Shown here piece after piece: positions 61,426-64,000 of a DNA stretch of 64,000 nucleotides. Each line of letters opens with the position of its first letter. Within the stretch, counting starts at the first letter, position 1. Position numbers and translations under genes: made by a program. The DNA is from Gloeobacter violaceus PCC 7421 (lineage in GTDB: Bacteria; Cyanobacteriota; Cyanobacteriia; Gloeobacterales; Gloeobacteraceae), in NCBI RefSeq assembly GCF_000011385.1, contig NC_005125.1, positions 3,968,001 through 4,032,000 of the forward strand, read 5' to 3'. The notes beneath the pieces are model-generated. The model saw only the letters and a program-made list of their open reading frames with translations, was not told the origin of the DNA and did not search any database.

Positions 61426-63066
61426 ATGAAACTCCTGCTTGGGCCACTGTTGCGCTATGTGGGCGAGAGCGACGCGACTTTGTGGGTCGAGACGGACGGT
61501 CCCTGCACAGTCGAAGTGCTCGGCCACGCCACTCGCACCTTTCACGTCGAGGGTCACCACTACGCGGTGGTCTGCGTGAGCGGCCTGGAGCCTGGTCGGG
61601 CATACCCTTACGAAGTGCGTCTCGACGACCGCAAAGTCTGGCCGGCGCCGGATTCGCCCTTTCCGGCAAGCGCCGTCCGCACGCTCGATCCGGCCGGTCC
61701 GTTCAAGCTGGTCTTCGGCTCCTGCCGGGTGACCCTGCCCCACGCCCCCCCCTACACCCTTGCCAAGGACGCGGACGGTTGCGGGCGGGGCATCGACGCC
61801 CTGTACGCCCTCGCTTTTCGCATGTCCCGCGAAGCGCCCGATACCTGGCCGCAGGTGCTACTGCTATTGGGAGATCAGATCTACGCCGATGAAGTCTCCC
61901 CCGAGACGCGCAAATTCATCCGCTCCCGGCGCGATCCCCAAACGCCTCCGGGCGAGCAGGTGGCCGATTTCGAGGAATACACGCACCTCTACTGGGACGC
62001 CTGGAGCGACCCGGTGTTGCGCTGGCTGTTCTCGACGGTTTCGACGCTGATGATTTTTGACGACCACGACATGCACGACGACTGGAACATCTCTGCGTCG
62101 TGGGTCGCCGAGATGCGCGCAAAACCCTGGTGGGACGCGCGGATCGTAGGGGGGTTCATGTCGTACTGGATCTATCAGCACCTGGGCAATCTCGCACCGG
62201 CGGAATTGGAGGCGGATAGTTTGTTTGGGCGGGTGCGCGCGGAGGCGGACGCCGGGCCGCTGCTGCGCAAATTTGCTTTCCGTAGCGACCGGGAGGTGCA
62301 GGGGACGCGCTGGAGCTACTGCCGCAGCTTTGGGGGAGTGCGGTTGGTGGTGGCCGACGCGCGGGCGGGGCGAGTGGTGGAGGGCACCAAGCGCTCGATG
62401 CTCGACGAACAGGAATGGCAATGGCTCGAAAGCCAGGTCAGTGCTCCTTGTGAGCACCTGCTGATTGCCACCTCGCTGCCATTGTTGATGGCGCCGGGAA
62501 TTCACCATCTGGAAGCCTGGAACGAAGCGCTGTGCGCAGGCGCCTGGGGCAAGACGGCGGCGAAACTCTCCGAAAAACTGCGCCGTGCCGTCGATCTGGA
62601 GCACTGGCCCGCCTTCGAAGCCTCTTTTCATCGCCTGGTCGGACTGTTGCGCTCGGTGGCGGCCGGTGAGCGCGGCCGGGCGCCGGCTTCGATGGTGGTG
62701 CTCTCCGGCGATGTGCACCATGCCTACCTGGCGCGGGCCGCCTTTGAAAGCGCCGCAGTGCAGAGCGCTGTCTACCAGGCGGTGTGCTCACCCATGCGCA
62801 ACGCCCTCGAAGTGCGGGAGCGCACCGTTTTTCGGATCGCCTGGTCGCGGTGGGCGGAATCGGTGGGCAAACGCTTATCCCGCGCGGCCGGAGTCGCCCC
62901 GCCACCTGTCGCCTGGCAGCTGACCCACCACGAACCCTGGTTCGACAATCAGATAGCCACGCTGGCCTTCGAACGACGCGAGGGTCACTTTTTACTCGAA
63001 AAAACGGCTCCGGACGACGCTGAAGGTTTTCACTTCGAGAGCATCCTTGTGCACCGGCTGGTCTAA
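61426..63066 (+). CDS. PhoD-type alkaline phosphatase/phosphodiesterase-like protein
   Basis: A 546-aa metallophosphatase of the PhoD family. An N-terminal domain (VGESDATLWVETDGPCTVEV) precedes the catalytic domain: LVFGSCRV, LLLGDQIYADEV, IFDDHDMHDDWN and SGDVHHAYLA, with metal-ligand Asp, Asn/His residues in order. No signal peptide or Tat motif is present at the ATG used, unlike secreted PhoD, so it may be cytoplasmic. Substrate might be a phosphodiester. Confidence 0.87.
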   Translation: MKLLLGPLLRYVGESDATLWVETDGPCTVEVLGHATRTFHVEGHHYAVVCVSGLEPGRAYPYEVRLDDRKVWPAPDSPFPASAVRTLDPAGPFKLVFGSCRVTLPHAPPYTLAKDADGCGRGIDALYALAFRMSREAPDTWPQVLLLLGDQIYADEVSPETRKFIRSRRDPQTPPGEQVADFEEYTHLYWDAWSDPVLRWLFSTVSTLMIFDDHDMHDDWNISASWVAEMRAKPWWDARIVGGFMSYWIYQHLGNLAPAELEADSLFGRVRAEADAGPLLRKFAFRSDREVQGTRWSYCRSFGGVRLVVADARAGRVVEGTKRSMLDEQEWQWLESQVSAPCEHLLIATSLPLLMAPGIHHLEAWNEALCAGAWGKTAAKLSEKLRRAVDLEHWPAFEASFHRLVGLLRSVAAGERGRAPASMVVLSGDVHHAYLARAAFESAAVQSAVYQAVCSPMRNALEVRERTVFRIAWSRWAESVGKRLSRAAGVAPPPVAWQLTHHEPWFDNQIATLAFERREGHFLLEKTAPDDAEGFHFESILVHRLV

Positions 63067-63094
63067 TGCCGTTGGCCTGCGCTCCCTGGTGCAC

Positions 63095-63718
63095 TCAGGA
63101 AGAGGGTTTAAGGAGCATTCCGAAGACAAAATCCATAAATAACTGCAGCGGTTCGGTGCTCTTGGTGATCTTCATCTGGGTGATTGCCCCTTCCCAGCTA
63201 TTGACCAGAAAGGCCGCAAGGCTGTCGGGGCTCAGGTGCGCCGGGATCTCGCGCGCCTTCTGGGCCTCTTTGAGGCAACCGGCCAGAGCCGCGCACCAAT
63301 CGGCAAAAAACCGCTCGATGCGCACCCGAAAGGTCTCGTTTTGATCGGCAAGCTCCTGGCCGAGATTGCCGAGCAGACAACCCTCGCGGTGCCGGCGCGA
63401 CTCGAAATAGCGGCATTTGGCTTCAAAGTACCGGCGCAACCGCTCGACGGCACCACAGGAAGTATCGCCTAAAAAGCGCTCCATCTCCCGCTGGTGCTCG
63501 CCCGCGTCGTATTCGATGATGGCCAGGCCAAAATCTTCTTTGCTGGCAAAAAAGTGATAAAACGAGCCCTTGGGCACGCCGCTCGCCTGCAAAATCTCCT
63601 GAAGGCCGGAATTGTTGAAACCCTTTTCGCGGATAATGCCCAGCCCCGTACGAATCAGGGTCAACCGCGTGGTTTCCCTGATTTTTGCAGTTCCGGTGGT
63701 TTCTACGCTTCTGGTCAT
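63095..63718 (-). CDS. TetR/AcrR-family repressor (NemR-like)
   Basis: From the ATG at 63718 (MTRSVE), 207 aa; an ATG at 63745 would add nine residues. The N-terminal helix-turn-helix is IIREKGFNNSGLQEILQASGVPKGSFYHFFASKEDF. The C-terminal domain has CRYFESRRHREGCLLGNLGQELAD, with a Cys near position 120 as in NemR/AcuR sensors that respond to electrophiles. It diverges from an iron-containing alcohol dehydrogenase, with three similar operator sites between them. Confidence 0.88.
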   Translation of the reverse strand: MTRSVETTGTAKIRETTRLTLIRTGLGIIREKGFNNSGLQEILQASGVPKGSFYHFFASKEDFGLAIIEYDAGEHQREMERFLGDTSCGAVERLRRYFEAKCRYFESRRHREGCLLGNLGQELADQNETFRVRIERFFADWCAALAGCLKEAQKAREIPAHLSPDSLAAFLVNSWEGAITQMKITKSTEPLQLFMDFVFGMLLKPSS

Positions 63719-63764
63719 GGGCTGCAGGTAGGGCTGCTCCATCAATCGCTAATCTCCCTCTAAA

Positions 63765-63926
63765 TTAGACTGGTCGTCTCATTTTTGCAAGGGTCGCAAG
63801 CACACTCCCCCGCCCAAAGACTCTCTGTCAGTACTTTGCAGCAGGCAGACGCGAATCTTGGCCGCCGGGATTGACTTTTCAGAGACGACTGGTCTAATCT
63901 GAGGGCAGTTGAGACGACTGGTCTAT
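63765..63926. promoter_or_regulatory. three TetR-type operator repeats between the divergent genes
   Basis: A 16-bp element GAGACGACTGGTCTAA occurs at 63882-63897 and, with the last A as T, at 63911-63926, spaced 29 bp start to start. An inverted copy (TTAGACTGGTCGTCTC) lies at 63765-63780, matching in 14 of 16 positions when reversed. These should bind the TetR protein and regulate both directions. Confidence 0.75.
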
Positions 63927-63956
63927 TCGAGACCTTCTGGAGCAAGCCACAGCCCT

Positions 63957-64000
63957 ATGAAAAATTTCACGTTCTACAATCCGGTCAAGATTCTTTTCGG
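63957..64000 (+). CDS. iron-containing alcohol dehydrogenase, N-terminus only
   Basis: The last 44 bases encode MKNFTFYNPVKILF, the typical first 14 residues of YqhD/BDH-type iron alcohol dehydrogenases (FYNPTKILFG). It is divergent from the TetR regulator. Reduction of toxic aldehydes by NADPH is the usual role. The rest is outside the window. Confidence 0.7.
   Translation, partial: MKNFTFYNPVKILF

Overview
The window is chromosomal DNA from a GC-rich cyanobacterium. Several genes belong to families confined to, or typical of, cyanobacteria and plastids: an NDH-1 subunit N (ndhN), the clock-associated Fe-S protein LdpA, Ycf45, Ycf46, Ycf35 (DUF1257), a ClpR/ClpP pair, a DUF3493 membrane protein and a group-1 sigma factor of cyanobacterial type. 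High GC combined with this gene set suggests a Gloeobacter-like lineage. That is an inference from sequence character and recall, not a database result. No rRNA, CRISPR array, phage or insertion sequence was seen.

Layout. 0-5.4 kb: a LysR fragment, a hydroxyacid-dehydrogenase-like gene, a hydrolase remnant, an esterase, sigA, a two-TM membrane protein, tRNA-His and comF. 5.4-13.5 kb: a compact minus-strand series, read in the order UDP-xylose synthase-like, nucleotidyltransferase, radical SAM, ndhN, ldpA, ycf45, clpR, clpP, pgeF. 14-34 kb: a large exopolysaccharide locus with glycosyltransferases, a CMP-sugar activating enzyme, two dehydrogenases, three methyltransferase genes (one with an in-frame stop), a flippase-like protein, Wza/Wzc-type export proteins, a Wzy-like polymerase, a beta-helix protein, a WbaP/WcaJ-type initiating transferase and a GDP-fucose-synthase-like gene. 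From about 25.8 to 31.4 kb this locus is visibly more AT-rich than its surroundings, suggesting later acquisition. 34-42 kb: housekeeping and accessory genes, a PIN/Phd toxin-antitoxin pair with a palindromic operator, an MFS transporter and a di-heme cytochrome c peroxidase-like protein.

41.9-46.3 kb holds one of two notable systems: a tightly coupled five-gene operon encoding a Ycf46 AAA+ ATPase, Ycf35/DUF1257, DUF2997, an HTH protein with a GrpE-like C-terminus, and a short Hsp70. It looks like a self-contained AAA+/Hsp70 machine of unknown client. 46.5-55 kb carries a BON protein, an AraC regulator beside a DJ-1/PfpI plus beta-propeller fusion, a decayed Rpn/DUF4351 gene, two Uma2 nucleases, a 2Fe-2S ferredoxin and a glycosyltransferase. 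55-64 kb has a CobW-type GTPase, alanine racemase and a dihydroorotase homologue lacking its metal-binding histidines, followed by a FAH-family enzyme, a PhoD-like phosphatase, and a TetR regulator divergent from an iron alcohol dehydrogenase.

The second notable system lies at 57.6-59.0 kb: three small genes encoding a 95-aa unknown, a caspase/CHAT-like His-Cys protein, and a protein whose C-terminus resembles the trypsin-co-occurring (trypco2) domain. It is a candidate minimal conflict or regulated-proteolysis cassette. Start codons were chosen by Shine-Dalgarno context, overlap with the upstream gene, and family N-termini; many remain uncertain by a few codons.
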